From assembly GCA_043764015.1 (NCBI GenBank), contig JAYUKY010000129.1:1-25081 (forward strand): a stretch of DNA of 25,081 nucleotides. Reading direction: 5' to 3'. This document shows positions 15,304-23,894 of the stretch, in pieces; positions within the stretch are counted from its first letter, which is position 1, and each line of letters begins with the position of its first letter. The notes under the pieces were generated by a model. It had not been told where the DNA came from, searched no databases, and was given only the letters and a program-made list of their open reading frames with translations. The translations under genes and the position numbers were made by a program. Source of the DNA: JANYGM01 sp043764015 (GTDB lineage Bacteria > Bacteroidota > Bacteroidia > Cytophagales > Thermonemataceae).

Positions 15304-16677
15304 CTAAAGATATTTATCCAACAAAAATACCAAAGAAGCAATTCCCGCAGAGCCAAGGGCAAGTTCTCTAATATTTACTTTGTCAAAAGTATCTATTGAA
15401 GTATGATGATAATCAAAATAACGCTGTGAATCTGGTCTAAAACCTATCAAAATAACATTTTGAGGTTTCAAAGGTCCAATATCTGCACCGCTTCCACCTT
15501 TTTTTATTTGCTCTATGCCATATTGAGCAAGTAAAGGCTGATATTTTTTGATTTTCTCTATTTTGTCGTCATCTGCATCAATATCAAAACCACGTGGCGT
15601 AAAACCGCCCGCATCTGATTCTATGGCAACTAAATGCTTTTCATTGAGCTTTTTAGCAAGTTCTGCGTATTTGTTTCCGCCACGCAAACCATTTTCTTCA
15701 TTCATAAACAAAACAGCACGAATAGTGCGTTTTGGCTTAATATTATTTTTCTTAAACAAACGCAAAACCTCCATAGATTGTACCACGCCTGCACCATCAT
15801 CATGTGAGCCATCACCCAAATCCCAAGAGTCTAAGTGTCCACCAACCAAAATAATTTCTTCTGGTTTTTCAGAGCCTTTTATCTCTCCAATAACATTGTG
15901 AGAAAGTACATCAGGCAACATTTCACAGAAAGTTTCAAAATAAAATTCTACTTTTTTACCTGTTTTTTCACTTTCTTTAAGTTTTTTACTAAGCAAATTT
16001 GCACCAATAGTAGAAATAGCCACTGCAGGCAAAGCGTTTGAGCCTTCATCATACAAAATAGAACCAGTATGTGGATAATCATCTAGTGCAGTTGTAAGAG
16101 AGCGCACAATAACGCCAACCGCACCATATTTAATGGCTTCTGCTGCACCTTTGCGCCTGTATTTGCCACTCAAACCATACGCTGTAAAAGTACTTACGTG
16201 TTTGTCGTCCATTGCGACATTATAAAAGACTATTTTTCCGTTTAGTTTTTCCTTTGGAATAAGTGCCATTTCCTCAAAAGACTGAATTTCAATGACTTCT
16301 GCACGCACTCCTTTTGCGCCTGTTGCCACAGAATTGCCCAAAGCACAAACATTCATTACGGTTTTTTCTTTGCCAATGAGCATTTTAGCACTTTCTTTTT
16401 TGCCACGTACCCAATGTGGCACCATTACTTCTTGCAAAAAAACCCTATCAAGTCCTAAAGAATCCAACATTTTTTTAGTGAAAACAACGGCTTTTTCTGC
16501 TGCTGGCGTACCACTAAGGCGGCTTCCAATAGTATTAGAAAGATATTCTAACCATTGATAAGAGGCACGACTTGTGAGCGCATCGTCATATATTTTTCTG
16601 ATAATTTCCTCATCTTTTTGTTGTGCAAAAGCAAGCAAAGGACAAAATAAAAGCGTTAAAATAAGGTTTTTGAACAT
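15304..16677 (-). CDS. Secreted M28 family metallopeptidase
   Basis: This 457-residue exopeptidase is exported by a signal peptide (1-19, LLAFAQ). A PA-type insert is suggested near residues 110-215. The zinc-site residues of M28 are all present: GGHLDSWDLGDGSHDDGAG near 277-295 (His-x-Asp and bridging Asp), FMNEENG near 324-330 (catalytic Glu pair), ESDAGG near 349 and DYHHTSID near 422 (His ligand). It resembles carboxypeptidase Q-like enzymes that trim dipeptides or N-terminal residues in the periplasm or outside the cell. It is flanked by heptad arms on both sides. Confidence 0.94.
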   Translation of the reverse strand: MFKNLILTLLFCPLLAFAQQKDEEIIRKIYDDALTSRASYQWLEYLSNTIGSRLSGTPAAEKAVVFTKKMLDSLGLDRVFLQEVMVPHWVRGKKESAKMLIGKEKTVMNVCALGNSVATGAKGVRAEVIEIQSFEEMALIPKEKLNGKIVFYNVAMDDKHVSTFTAYGLSGKYRRKGAAEAIKYGAVGVIVRSLTTALDDYPHTGSILYDEGSNALPAVAISTIGANLLSKKLKESEKTGKKVEFYFETFCEMLPDVLSHNVIGEIKGSEKPEEIILVGGHLDSWDLGDGSHDDGAGVVQSMEVLRLFKKNNIKPKRTIRAVLFMNEENGLRGGNKYAELAKKLNEKHLVAIESDAGGFTPRGFDIDADDDKIEKIKKYQPLLAQYGIEQIKKGGSGADIGPLKPQNVILIGFRPDSQRYFDYHHTSIDTFDKVNIRELALGSAGIASLVFLLDKYL

Positions 16678-16685
16678 ATTCTTTT

Positions 16686-16847
16686 AATTGTGAATTTTGA
16701 ATTGTAAATTGTGAATGAATACAAAGTATGGATAATCATTTGATTATAATTTATTTTTTTGCTATTTTAATATTTTGGTAATTGTTTGTGAAGACACAAA
16801 TAACAGTTAGTATTCTGTATTCATTCACAATTTAAAATTCACAATTC
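16686..16847. repeat. Facing heptad arms between M28 and hemA genes
   Basis: Left arm 16686-16724 reads AATTGTG, AATTTTG, AATTGTA, AATTGTG, then AATGAATACAA. The right arm 16815-16846 is its inverted partner with exactly one heptad fewer. The left arm starts 8 bp from the peptidase start codon; the right arm ends 5 bp from the hemA stop. The spacer of about 90 bp is AT-rich and probably contains the peptidase promoter. Confidence 0.85.
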
Positions 16848-16852
16848 AAGAA

Positions 16853-18115
16853 CTATTTTTCCAAATCAAATAAATCATTCAACACATCAATAAGTGTGTT
16901 CGCCTCGCCCCGTTTGCAGGCGGCTTTTAGCTGAATAACAGGTAATTTAATGATTTTTTGCATCATACTTTTAGAAATTCTATCCACTAATTCCTCCTCC
17001 ACAGGCGAGAGTTCTTTGACAAAACGAGCAATTTCTTCTTTTCTGATTTGTTCTAAGGCATTTTTTAGTTTGTTGATAGTAGGAGAAACCTCCATTTCTT
17101 GTGTCCAACTAGAAAACTCTTGTAAAGCCTCACTAATCAATTTTTCTACGTGAGGAATGGCTTGTAGGCGTTTGCGCATAGCCTCATCAGCACGCATTTG
17201 GATATTATCAATATTATAGACTATTGCTCCTGTGATATTTTCTACGTTTTCTGCAATACTACGAGGTACTGCCAAATCAATAAAATATTTATAAGATAAA
17301 ATATTTATATTTTCTAAAGCATTTTTATTGATAAAAGGTGTTTCTGTTGCAATAGAGGAGATGATTACGTCTGCTTGTATAATATTTTCCCAAACATTTT
17401 CAAATTCAACCATATTAAAACCGCATTCTAAGGCTAAATTTCGGGCTTTTTCTTGTGTACGGTTGCAAATGCTAATATCTGTAAAATTGCGCTGTGCAAG
17501 GGTTTTGCAAACATCTGTTCCAATTTCTCCAAGCCCTAAAACAAGTATTTTAGGTGTTTTTATATCTGCGGTAAGTGTTTCTATAAGTTCTACAGTTGCA
17601 TAAGAAGTAGAAGCAGCACCATCTCTAAAAGTGGTTTCTTGCGTGATTTTCTTGTTTGTGTAAAAAATGCTATGCATCAAACGGTGCAGAAATGCACCTG
17701 CCATTTGCACGTCTGCTGTCCATTGGTAGGCGTGTTTGACCTGATTTGGTATTTGCAAATCCCCTACCACCTGCGACTCCAAGCCAATAGCGACCCTAAA
17801 AAGATGTGCTGCAGCTGTTGTTTCAGTATCAAAAAACTCAAAATAACTTGTTATCTCTTCAAAATTAGTAACATTATTGGTAATATTTTTTTGTATACAA
17901 AGCAGTCGGATAATAGCGTTATTCAATTCATTATCAGCAAGATAATAAACTTCAGTACGGTTGCAGGTAGAGATAACTAGGGCTTCTGTAATATCTAAAA
18001 CATTACGAAGTTCATATAAAAATTGCTTTGTGCCTATTTCGTCCAAAGAGAATGCTTCACGAATATTAAGTGGAGCTTTTTTGTGAGAAATGCTTAAAGC
18101 GTATAATGTGGGCAT
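16853..18115 (-). CDS. hemA: Glutamyl-tRNA reductase
   Basis: This 420-residue enzyme reduces glutamyl-tRNA(Glu) to glutamate-1-semialdehyde, the first step of C5 tetrapyrrole synthesis. The active-site motif STCNRTEVYYL carries the nucleophile Cys51; ESQVVGDLQIPNQVKHAY follows as in the family, then the NADPH-binding LGLGEIGTDVCKTLAQR and a C-terminal helical dimerisation domain. The length is normal. ATG 18115 gives MPTLYALSISHKKAP, the usual N-terminus. On the minus strand TATTTTTG (18164-18157) may be its -7 box. The other heme genes often found next to hemA are not adjacent here. Confidence 0.96.
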   Translation of the reverse strand: MPTLYALSISHKKAPLNIREAFSLDEIGTKQFLYELRNVLDITEALVISTCNRTEVYYLADNELNNAIIRLLCIQKNITNNVTNFEEITSYFEFFDTETTAAAHLFRVAIGLESQVVGDLQIPNQVKHAYQWTADVQMAGAFLHRLMHSIFYTNKKITQETTFRDGAASTSYATVELIETLTADIKTPKILVLGLGEIGTDVCKTLAQRNFTDISICNRTQEKARNLALECGFNMVEFENVWENIIQADVIISSIATETPFINKNALENINILSYKYFIDLAVPRSIAENVENITGAIVYNIDNIQMRADEAMRKRLQAIPHVEKLISEALQEFSSWTQEMEVSPTINKLKNALEQIRKEEIARFVKELSPVEEELVDRISKSMMQKIIKLPVIQLKAACKRGEANTLIDVLNDLFDLEK

Positions 18116-18251
18116 AATTAGAATATTCTTATTTTTTGACAGTTTGAAAACTTACACAAAAATAACATATTGTTACATAAAAAGTGTTTTTGAAAGTATG
18201 GTTTTGTGTTATTTATATTTTGTCTAAATAAGAGAAAAATTGCATAAAAAT

Positions 18252-19016
18252 CTACAAAAGTGAATTATTAAGCAGTTTTGCCTCAAATAATTTATCATAA
18301 AATTTGCTTTTTTGTGCTTTTTCTAATGATTTCAGGTGTTTTTCGTGGTGGCAATCTGTACCAACAAAACTTACAAGATTATCTTGTACAAGTTTTTCAG
18401 CGAGTTTTTGCGCACCTTGCGCATAATATCCGCCCAAAGAATTAAGGTTTATTTGTAGTAAAACGCCTTTTTCAAGCAATTTATCCAAAATAGAAAAATT
18501 ATCATATAAATAAGTATATCTTTCTGGGTGTGCAAAAACAGGTTGATAACCTTCTGATTGCATTAAAAAAACGGCTTCATCTAAAAAATAAGGGGGCGAC
18601 ATAAAAGCAGTTTCAAATAAAATGAATTTTTTATCATTATTATTTCCACTAAAAGTTAATAGTTTTTCACTTTTTTTAAGTTTTTCTAACAAAAATTCAT
18701 CTAAATAATACTCTGCTGCTGCTTCTAATTCTATATTTAGATTATTTTCTTTGACAAAATGGCGCAATTTCTCTAGGCAAGGCAAAATATTTTCAGGGGA
18801 ATTTTTATAAAAATCTCCCATAATATGTGGGGTCATAATCATTTTTTTGTAGCCCATAGCCGCAAATTGCGTGAGCAAGCCAAAAGATTCTTCTAAACTT
18901 TGCACACCATCATCAAGACAAGGCAACAGATGCGAGTGCATATCTGCTTGCACAAGTGCCTCCAAATTACGTACTACTTCTTTTTCTTGAAAAATATTTT
19001 TTAGGAATTTTAGCAT
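18252..19016 (-). CDS. PHP-type tyrosine phosphatase (CpsB/YwqE family)
   Basis: This 254-residue protein is a manganese-dependent PHP phosphatase of the CpsB/CapC/YwqE group, which removes phosphate from tyrosine autokinases. Motifs are DMHSHLLPCLDDGVQSLEES (residues 25-44, metal-binding His27 and His29), MTPHI (His64), FAHPERY and GTDCHH near the C-terminus. It follows the autokinase gene on the same strand, 116 bp downstream, so the two probably form a kinase/phosphatase pair. The third ATG in a tandem leader repeat is the only one in frame and gives MLKFLKNIFQ. Confidence 0.93.
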   Translation of the reverse strand: MLKFLKNIFQEKEVVRNLEALVQADMHSHLLPCLDDGVQSLEESFGLLTQFAAMGYKKMIMTPHIMGDFYKNSPENILPCLEKLRHFVKENNLNIELEAAAEYYLDEFLLEKLKKSEKLLTFSGNNNDKKFILFETAFMSPPYFLDEAVFLMQSEGYQPVFAHPERYTYLYDNFSILDKLLEKGVLLQINLNSLGGYYAQGAQKLAEKLVQDNLVSFVGTDCHHEKHLKSLEKAQKSKFYDKLFEAKLLNNSLL

Positions 19017-19035
19017 AAGTTCATCATAAGTTCAT
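19014..19035 (-). promoter_or_regulatory. Tandem leader repeat with upstream mini-ORFs at phosphatase start
   Basis: The 11-bp word ATGAACTTATG occurs twice in tandem on the minus strand, and the phosphatase start codon is the final ATG of the second copy. Upstream ATGs give mini-frames of three and five codons (ATG AAC TTA TGA; ATG ATG AAC TTA TGC TAA), the second stopping across the start codon. Translational coupling is possible but unproven. Confidence 0.4.
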
Positions 19036-19102
19036 TTTTTCACCACATAGGCACATAGAAACATAGAATATAAAATACAAATTTTTGATAATCAAGATTT
19101 TA

Positions 19103-19130
19103 CGTAATTCGTAATTGATAATTCGTAATT
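19103..19130. repeat. Heptads downstream of the autokinase gene
   Basis: CGTAATT, CGTAATT, GATAATT, CGTAATT run to 2 bp from the autokinase stop codon. A weaker series of CACATAG-like units lies near 19044-19068, ending in an AATACAAA word. Confidence 0.75.
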
Positions 19131-19132
19131 GA

Positions 19133-21604
19133 TTACTTGGAAAATCTATCTATTAAATTAGTTTTAAAAAACAATTTAATTCTTTCCCACAAAGTAGGTG
19201 GTTTTATGTTATTATCTTCATAATAACCACCATAACCATAGCCATAACCATAACCGTAGCCATACGCACCACCATTATTATCAACAGAATTTAATATAAG
19301 TCCAACACGTGCAATTTTATTATTTTGAACAATACGGTTGATGTTTTTAGCAAAAAACTTCTTAGAATAATCAGCCCGCAACACAAATAAACGAGCATCT
19401 GTATTTTGCATAATCAAAAAACCATCAGTTACAAGCCCAACAGGTGGTGTATCTAGCAAAACAACATCATAAATTTTCTTTAAATCCGCTAATAAAGTTG
19501 TAAAATCATCAGTCAAAATAAGTTCAGAAGGATTAGGCGGAAGTGCGCCTGCAGTGATGAAATCAAGGTTTGGAATTTCTGTCTTTTTGATACACTCTTC
19601 AAGTGTATGTTTTCCAATAAGAATGGTACTTATGCCTTTGTCATTGTCTGTTTTGAAGGCAAAATGTATTTTAGGTTTACGCATATCCAAGTCCAAGATA
19701 ACCACTTTCAAACCAGAATAAGCAATAATTCCGCCCAAATTTGCTGTTACAAACGTCTTTCCTTCTCCACTAATATTGGAAGTTATGGAGATAACTTTTT
19801 GACTAAAACGACTTTTATCAGTCTTACTATTAGGAAACATAAAATCTAAATTAGTACGAATGCTCCTAAATGCTTCACTCATAGAGGATTTGGGATTTAA
19901 GTGTACCAAAAGTTGAGAATAAACCAATTTCTCTTTTTTGTAGCGTGGCACAGCACCCAAAATAGGCAAATGAGTAAGTTTTTCTAAATCTTTTTGGCTC
20001 GTAATTGTGTTATGTAGCACATATTGCAAAAGCACCAAAGCTAAGCTCAAAAATATGCCAACACCTGTTGCAACACCATAAAAAATGAGTTTTTTAGGTG
20101 AAATAGGTACAGTTGGGGTTATGGCTGGCGCAATAATTTCAAATCCAGCAACTGTTCCTGCTTCTTTCAAATCTAGCTCTACTTTTTTCTTTGTTGCATC
20201 TGAAAAATAACCTTCATATAAAGCATATTTTTTGCGTAATTTGCTAAGTTCTGTATTTTGGGAAGGAAGTGAGCCAAGTTCTCCCTCCAAACGCCCCATT
20301 TCCATATCTAGGCGGTTTATTTGTTTTCTTATTTGAATATTTTCATTGTTAATCATTTGATTAGTAAGCATTTTGCTACTATTTAGGGCTTCTTGTATGC
20401 GTTGGTATTCTAGCGTGGTATTAAGTGCAGAAAGCCCTATTTGCTCCTGTTGTAATTTTATTTCATTAAGGCGCATAATAGCTCCAGAGATAGCCCCAGA
20501 AATACCTGCAGGCGCAACAAAATACTTTTTATCTGTTGGTTTTACAGAATTTACAAGCCCTTGCGCATCAATCAAGTCATCTATTTTTGTAGCTAACGCT
20601 GAACGGCTTTCTGTCAAAGATTTTATTTTATTCAGGTTTTCTCCAAGTTTTGACTCTGTATTGTTGTTGCGGTTAGTAAAAATATAGGCATTAATTTCGC
20701 CTTCAAGCCTTACTACAGTGTCTTCAAGTCTTTTGAGGTACTTATCAAGATATTCTCGTTGTTGTTTTATTGCTCTACTTTTTATCTCAATGGTCTTTTT
20801 TTGGTGCATACTGTCCACCAAACGCACTATATCACGTGCTTTGATAGCATTATAGTCTTTAAAATTAACACCAATCACTTTTGCCGTTGGATTTAAGATT
20901 TGGGCATCAAGATTCTTATTTAGATAATCAAAAACAGCATATTTATTACTAATGATAAAGTAACCATTTGTACCTCCTATGCCACCAGCCATAATAGTAA
21001 GGTCAAAATTAGGCGTAGAAAGTGCTTTTTTGAAAAATCCAGTAACTTTTGTTACTTTTTCTCCTATGGTGTAAGTTATTTCGTATTGGGTTTGGTTTAT
21101 TTGTTTGATATAGAATTTTATACCATAAAGGCTTTCATTTTTTATCTTATGAATAATTTTCATATTCATAATTGGGAAAATCTCTTCATCTAAAACTCGC
21201 CCTTCTATGAAATATTGTACTGACAAATCAAGGGATTTTATGACTTCTTCATACAACAACGGAGATTTTATGATTTCTAGTTCACCTACAAGATTTGCTT
21301 CTGGCGAAGCAGCAGAAAGCATTGCTCCTAACATTCCACTCCCTCCATTACTATCTTTTTCCTCCATTTTTATAGAAGATGTAGCTAAAAAAAGTGGCTT
21401 AGTATATCGTAAAACTATATAAGCAGTAATGATAGAAAGCATAGGAATAAGCAACAACCAAAACCAATTTTTCTTAAAAATGGCAATGATTTTGGGCAAA
21501 TCTAGCGCACTAAGCAAGTCTTCCTCTTCTTCATTGACAATAACGGGTTGTTTTTGCAATAATTGTTGGTATTTCTCTTCTTCTGATAAACTAGGATTGG
21601 TCAT
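19133..21604 (-). CDS. Wzc-type polysaccharide biosynthesis tyrosine autokinase
   Basis: This 823-residue inner-membrane protein combines a chain-length domain with a bacterial tyrosine kinase and controls capsule or exopolysaccharide assembly. In order: cytoplasmic N-terminus, first membrane segment (about 46-65), Wzz and GNVR periplasmic regions with coiled coils (about 70-510), second membrane segment (about 515-540), and kinase domain with Walker A ISGEGKTFV (near 609), Walker A' VVILDLDMRKP (near 635) and Walker B VVLLDTPPVG (near 715). The tail has eight tyrosines in a GYGYGY-rich run, the expected autophosphorylation cluster. Glycosyltransferase and Wza-like export genes are not in the window, though genes further away may supply them. 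Confidence 0.95.
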   Translation of the reverse strand: MTNPSLSEEEKYQQLLQKQPVIVNEEEEDLLSALDLPKIIAIFKKNWFWLLLIPMLSIITAYIVLRYTKPLFLATSSIKMEEKDSNGGSGMLGAMLSAASPEANLVGELEIIKSPLLYEEVIKSLDLSVQYFIEGRVLDEEIFPIMNMKIIHKIKNESLYGIKFYIKQINQTQYEITYTIGEKVTKVTGFFKKALSTPNFDLTIMAGGIGGTNGYFIISNKYAVFDYLNKNLDAQILNPTAKVIGVNFKDYNAIKARDIVRLVDSMHQKKTIEIKSRAIKQQREYLDKYLKRLEDTVVRLEGEINAYIFTNRNNNTESKLGENLNKIKSLTESRSALATKIDDLIDAQGLVNSVKPTDKKYFVAPAGISGAISGAIMRLNEIKLQQEQIGLSALNTTLEYQRIQEALNSSKMLTNQMINNENIQIRKQINRLDMEMGRLEGELGSLPSQNTELSKLRKKYALYEGYFSDATKKKVELDLKEAGTVAGFEIIAPAITPTVPISPKKLIFYGVATGVGIFLSLALVLLQYVLHNTITSQKDLEKLTHLPILGAVPRYKKEKLVYSQLLVHLNPKSSMSEAFRSIRTNLDFMFPNSKTDKSRFSQKVISITSNISGEGKTFVTANLGGIIAYSGLKVVILDLDMRKPKIHFAFKTDNDKGISTILIGKHTLEECIKKTEIPNLDFITAGALPPNPSELILTDDFTTLLADLKKIYDVVLLDTPPVGLVTDGFLIMQNTDARLFVLRADYSKKFFAKNINRIVQNNKIARVGLILNSVDNNGGAYGYGYGYGYGYGGYYEDNNIKPPTLWERIKLFFKTNLIDRFSK

Positions 21605-21644
21605 TGTGCAGAGCTAAATAAATGATGTATAATACAAAATAAAC

Positions 21645-21662
21645 ACAAAATGAACATTTTGT
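21645..21662. promoter_or_regulatory. Palindrome upstream of the autokinase gene
   Basis: ACAAAATG-aa-CATTTTGT is a perfect inverted repeat with 8-bp arms, 41 bp above the autokinase start in a divergent 331-bp gap. It could be an operator or chance in AT-rich DNA. The same gap holds a 15-bp direct repeat (ATAATAAATAAAAAT at 21828-21842 and 21843-21857) and otherwise nothing I can recognise. Confidence 0.3.
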
Positions 21663-21935
21663 ACGAATTCTGTATAGCTTTTGTGATATTTTTATTGAAA
21701 TTTAATCACGTCAAACACACAAAGATAATGAAAAAGGTACGAATAATTGGCACTTTTGTTGTTGTTTCTAAATTATCTACAAAAATTTAGAAATATTTAT
21801 TGTTCTAAGTTGTTGATAATCAATTTTATAATAAATAAAAATATAATAAATAAAAATATTTTTTCTATTATAATCATTTATTTTGTATGTTTATGAAAAA
21901 TAATCAAAAACTAAATTCGTTACTAAAAATTCCTT

Positions 21936-22409
21936 ATGAAAAATCAAAACTCATTCTCTCGTTTCTCTTTCTGCATTTTTGTTGTTCTAATGTCATTCCT
22001 AACACTAAATAACGTGTTTGCGCAAACAATTTCAAGCATTGGGAATTTCAAAATCAAAGGAGAAAAAGTTGGTGGCACTCCTAAAATGGTTTCCTATGCG
22101 AAACTTAGCAAAAAAGAATTTCTTATCACACAAGAAAAATTTGATGACAATAAAAAAGCTACTGACTTCATTATCAATGTAATACCTGTAAAAAAGATTA
22201 GAAGAATTGGAAGCGCAAGTGCCTATGTTGGAGAAGAATGTTGGATTACCATTGAAACGCTCACAGAAAACGATATTAAAGTCAAAACACAAGCATCTAC
22301 AGACAAGGCTTTCAAAGATGAAACTATAGGTTTTATGGCAGTCTATTTTGCTAATCCAAAGGATTTGGACAAATTTATAGAAGAAATCAGAAAATATTAT
22401 AAAAAATAA
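21936..22409 (+). CDS. Secreted protein of unknown function
   Basis: A 157-residue protein not recognised. It has a clear signal peptide (about 1-29, hydrophobic FCIFVVLMSFLTL then NVFAQ) and a mature part of about 128 residues predicted from the pattern to be mostly beta strands (IGNFKIKGEKVGG, FIINVIPVKKIRRI, ECWITIETLTEN) with a final amphipathic helix (DLDKFIEEIRKYYKK). This strand-then-helix outline recalls a PH-like fold, but that is a guess. It is basic, lacks cysteines other than one after the signal region, and precedes a lipoprotein gene by 50 bp on the same strand, so the two may be cotranscribed. Confidence 0.75.
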   Translation: MKNQNSFSRFSFCIFVVLMSFLTLNNVFAQTISSIGNFKIKGEKVGGTPKMVSYAKLSKKEFLITQEKFDDNKKATDFIINVIPVKKIRRIGSASAYVGEECWITIETLTENDIKVKTQASTDKAFKDETIGFMAVYFANPKDLDKFIEEIRKYYKK

Positions 22410-22413
22410 AAAA

Positions 22414-22449
22414 TGTCAAAATCTATCAAAAAAGGCACTATTTTTGACA
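22414..22449 (+). promoter_or_regulatory. Hairpin between the secreted protein and lipoprotein genes
   Basis: TGTCAAAA (22414-22421) pairs with TTTTGACA (22442-22449) in the 50-bp gap. No U-run follows, so it is a weak attenuator or RNA-processing stem at best. Confidence 0.35.
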
Positions 22450-22459
22450 CAAAGTTCTA

Positions 22460-23806
22460 ATGAAAAAAATCCTCTTTTTATGTTTTTTACTACTGGCTTT
22501 GTTTTGGGCTGCTTGCAAACCTCAAAACGAAATTTTTTCAGAAGATAACGAACAAGAACTTACTTTTTCAGAAGATGCGCTAGTTTTTGATACTATTTTT
22601 GCTGGGCAACGCACCGCAACACGCCGTTTGCGTGTGTATAACCCAACCAAAAAAGCATTTAAAATTAGTGAAATTCGTTTGGGTGGGCAAGCCGTTTCAC
22701 CTTACAAAATCATTGTAGGAGGCGACAAAGGCACTAACTTTAATAATATAGATATTTTTGGTGGAGATAGTTTGCTGATTTTGGTAGAGGCAAACGTACC
22801 AGAAGCCAGCGTAGGTGATATTAAACTTGCCTATGATTCTATTATGTTTCGTACTAGCCAAAAAACACAAAAGGTGCGCCTTGTAGCGTGGAGTCAGAAA
22901 GTCAATATTATTACAGGAAATATTGCCTGTAATACCGTTTGGAACTCTCCAAACCCTTATATTTTACAAGATTCTGTTTTTATAAATGAAAATTGTAACT
23001 TAGAAATCAAGGAAAATGTACGTGTTTTTGCTTTTAATAATGCTATTCTGAAAGTAAAAGGTACTTTAAAAATAAACGGAATAGTAGGAAAACCTGTAAA
23101 AATCAGTTATTTTAGGCAAGAAGAAGATTATCAACACACTTTGGGACAATGGAAAGGCATTTTTTTCTATCCTACAAGTCAAAACAACCAAATAAATTAT
23201 GCTACCATCAAAAACGCTCAGATTGGGCTTTCTCTTGATAATTCTAGTCTAAATGTTAATCAAACAAGCATAGAAAGTATGAGCATTGCGGGAATTTCTG
23301 CTGAAAATGCAGTTATTACTTTGAATAACTGTTTGATAACCAACTGTATAGAAAGACTATTTGAAGGAAATTTTGGGGGGAAATATGAGCTAAATCATTG
23401 CACGCTTGCTAATTATGAATTTAATTTTAATAGAGATAATAGTGAGGGTTTAGCCTTTATCAACCCTGCGGGTGCGCCAAGAATGGAAGTTTCTTTATTT
23501 AATTGTATTTTTTGGGGAAATTTGCAAGAAGAAGTATTATTTTCTCCTGCTAATACCGCTGATTTTTCGTTGTTTGCAGGTTATAATATCTTCAAAACTA
23601 ATACCTATACAAGCATTTTGTCAGGCGCAAACCTTAATAATCAATTAAATGTACGCCAAGACTCACTTTTTAAAAATCCTTCTAATTTTAATTTTAAGTT
23701 ACCAATTACTTCACCTGCACGTACAAAAGGCGTTAGTTCTGCGGTTTTGATTGATATTTTAGGAAAAACCAGAGCAAATCCGCCTAGTGTGGGAACTTAT
23801 GAATGA
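22460..23806 (+). CDS. Lipoprotein with beta-helix region
   Basis: A 448-residue outer-envelope lipoprotein: the signal ends in FWAAC with the lipidated Cys at 19. Residues about 30-155 look like an immunoglobulin-like choice-of-anchor domain (EDALVFDTIFAGQRTATRRLRVYNPTKK is its start, positions 38-65). From about 165 on, short Asn-rich strand repeats (ILKVKGTLKINGIVGKP, NSSLNVNQTSIESMSIAG, NAVITLNNCLITNC) fit a right-handed parallel beta-helix, ending SVGTYE. Related Bacteroidota proteins are common and uncharacterised. No catalytic residues were identified, so binding or surface adhesion is only a possibility. A heptad hairpin starts 5 bp after its stop codon. Confidence 0.82.
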   Translation: MKKILFLCFLLLALFWAACKPQNEIFSEDNEQELTFSEDALVFDTIFAGQRTATRRLRVYNPTKKAFKISEIRLGGQAVSPYKIIVGGDKGTNFNNIDIFGGDSLLILVEANVPEASVGDIKLAYDSIMFRTSQKTQKVRLVAWSQKVNIITGNIACNTVWNSPNPYILQDSVFINENCNLEIKENVRVFAFNNAILKVKGTLKINGIVGKPVKISYFRQEEDYQHTLGQWKGIFFYPTSQNNQINYATIKNAQIGLSLDNSSLNVNQTSIESMSIAGISAENAVITLNNCLITNCIERLFEGNFGGKYELNHCTLANYEFNFNRDNSEGLAFINPAGAPRMEVSLFNCIFWGNLQEEVLFSPANTADFSLFAGYNIFKTNTYTSILSGANLNNQLNVRQDSLFKNPSNFNFKLPITSPARTKGVSSAVLIDILGKTRANPPSVGTYE

Positions 23807-23810
23807 GTTG

Positions 23811-23894
23811 TGATGTGTGATATGTGATGTGTGATATATGATGTAAATACATTTGACGAAAAAAAATACATCAAACATCACACATCACACATCA
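23811..23894. repeat. TGATGTG heptad hairpin
   Basis: The left arm 23811-23845 is five heptads (TGATGTG, TGATATG, TGATGTG, TGATATA, TGATGTA). The right arm 23867-23894 is four heptads in inverted orientation, so the arms differ by one whole unit. The right arm supplies the final codons and the stop of the RluA-like gene. Confidence 0.88.

Noticed and set aside
21728..21790. 20-codon frame in the gap upstream of the secreted protein
   Set aside because: Too short, with no promoter or clear hydrophobic or charged design; chance in AT-rich DNA is likely.
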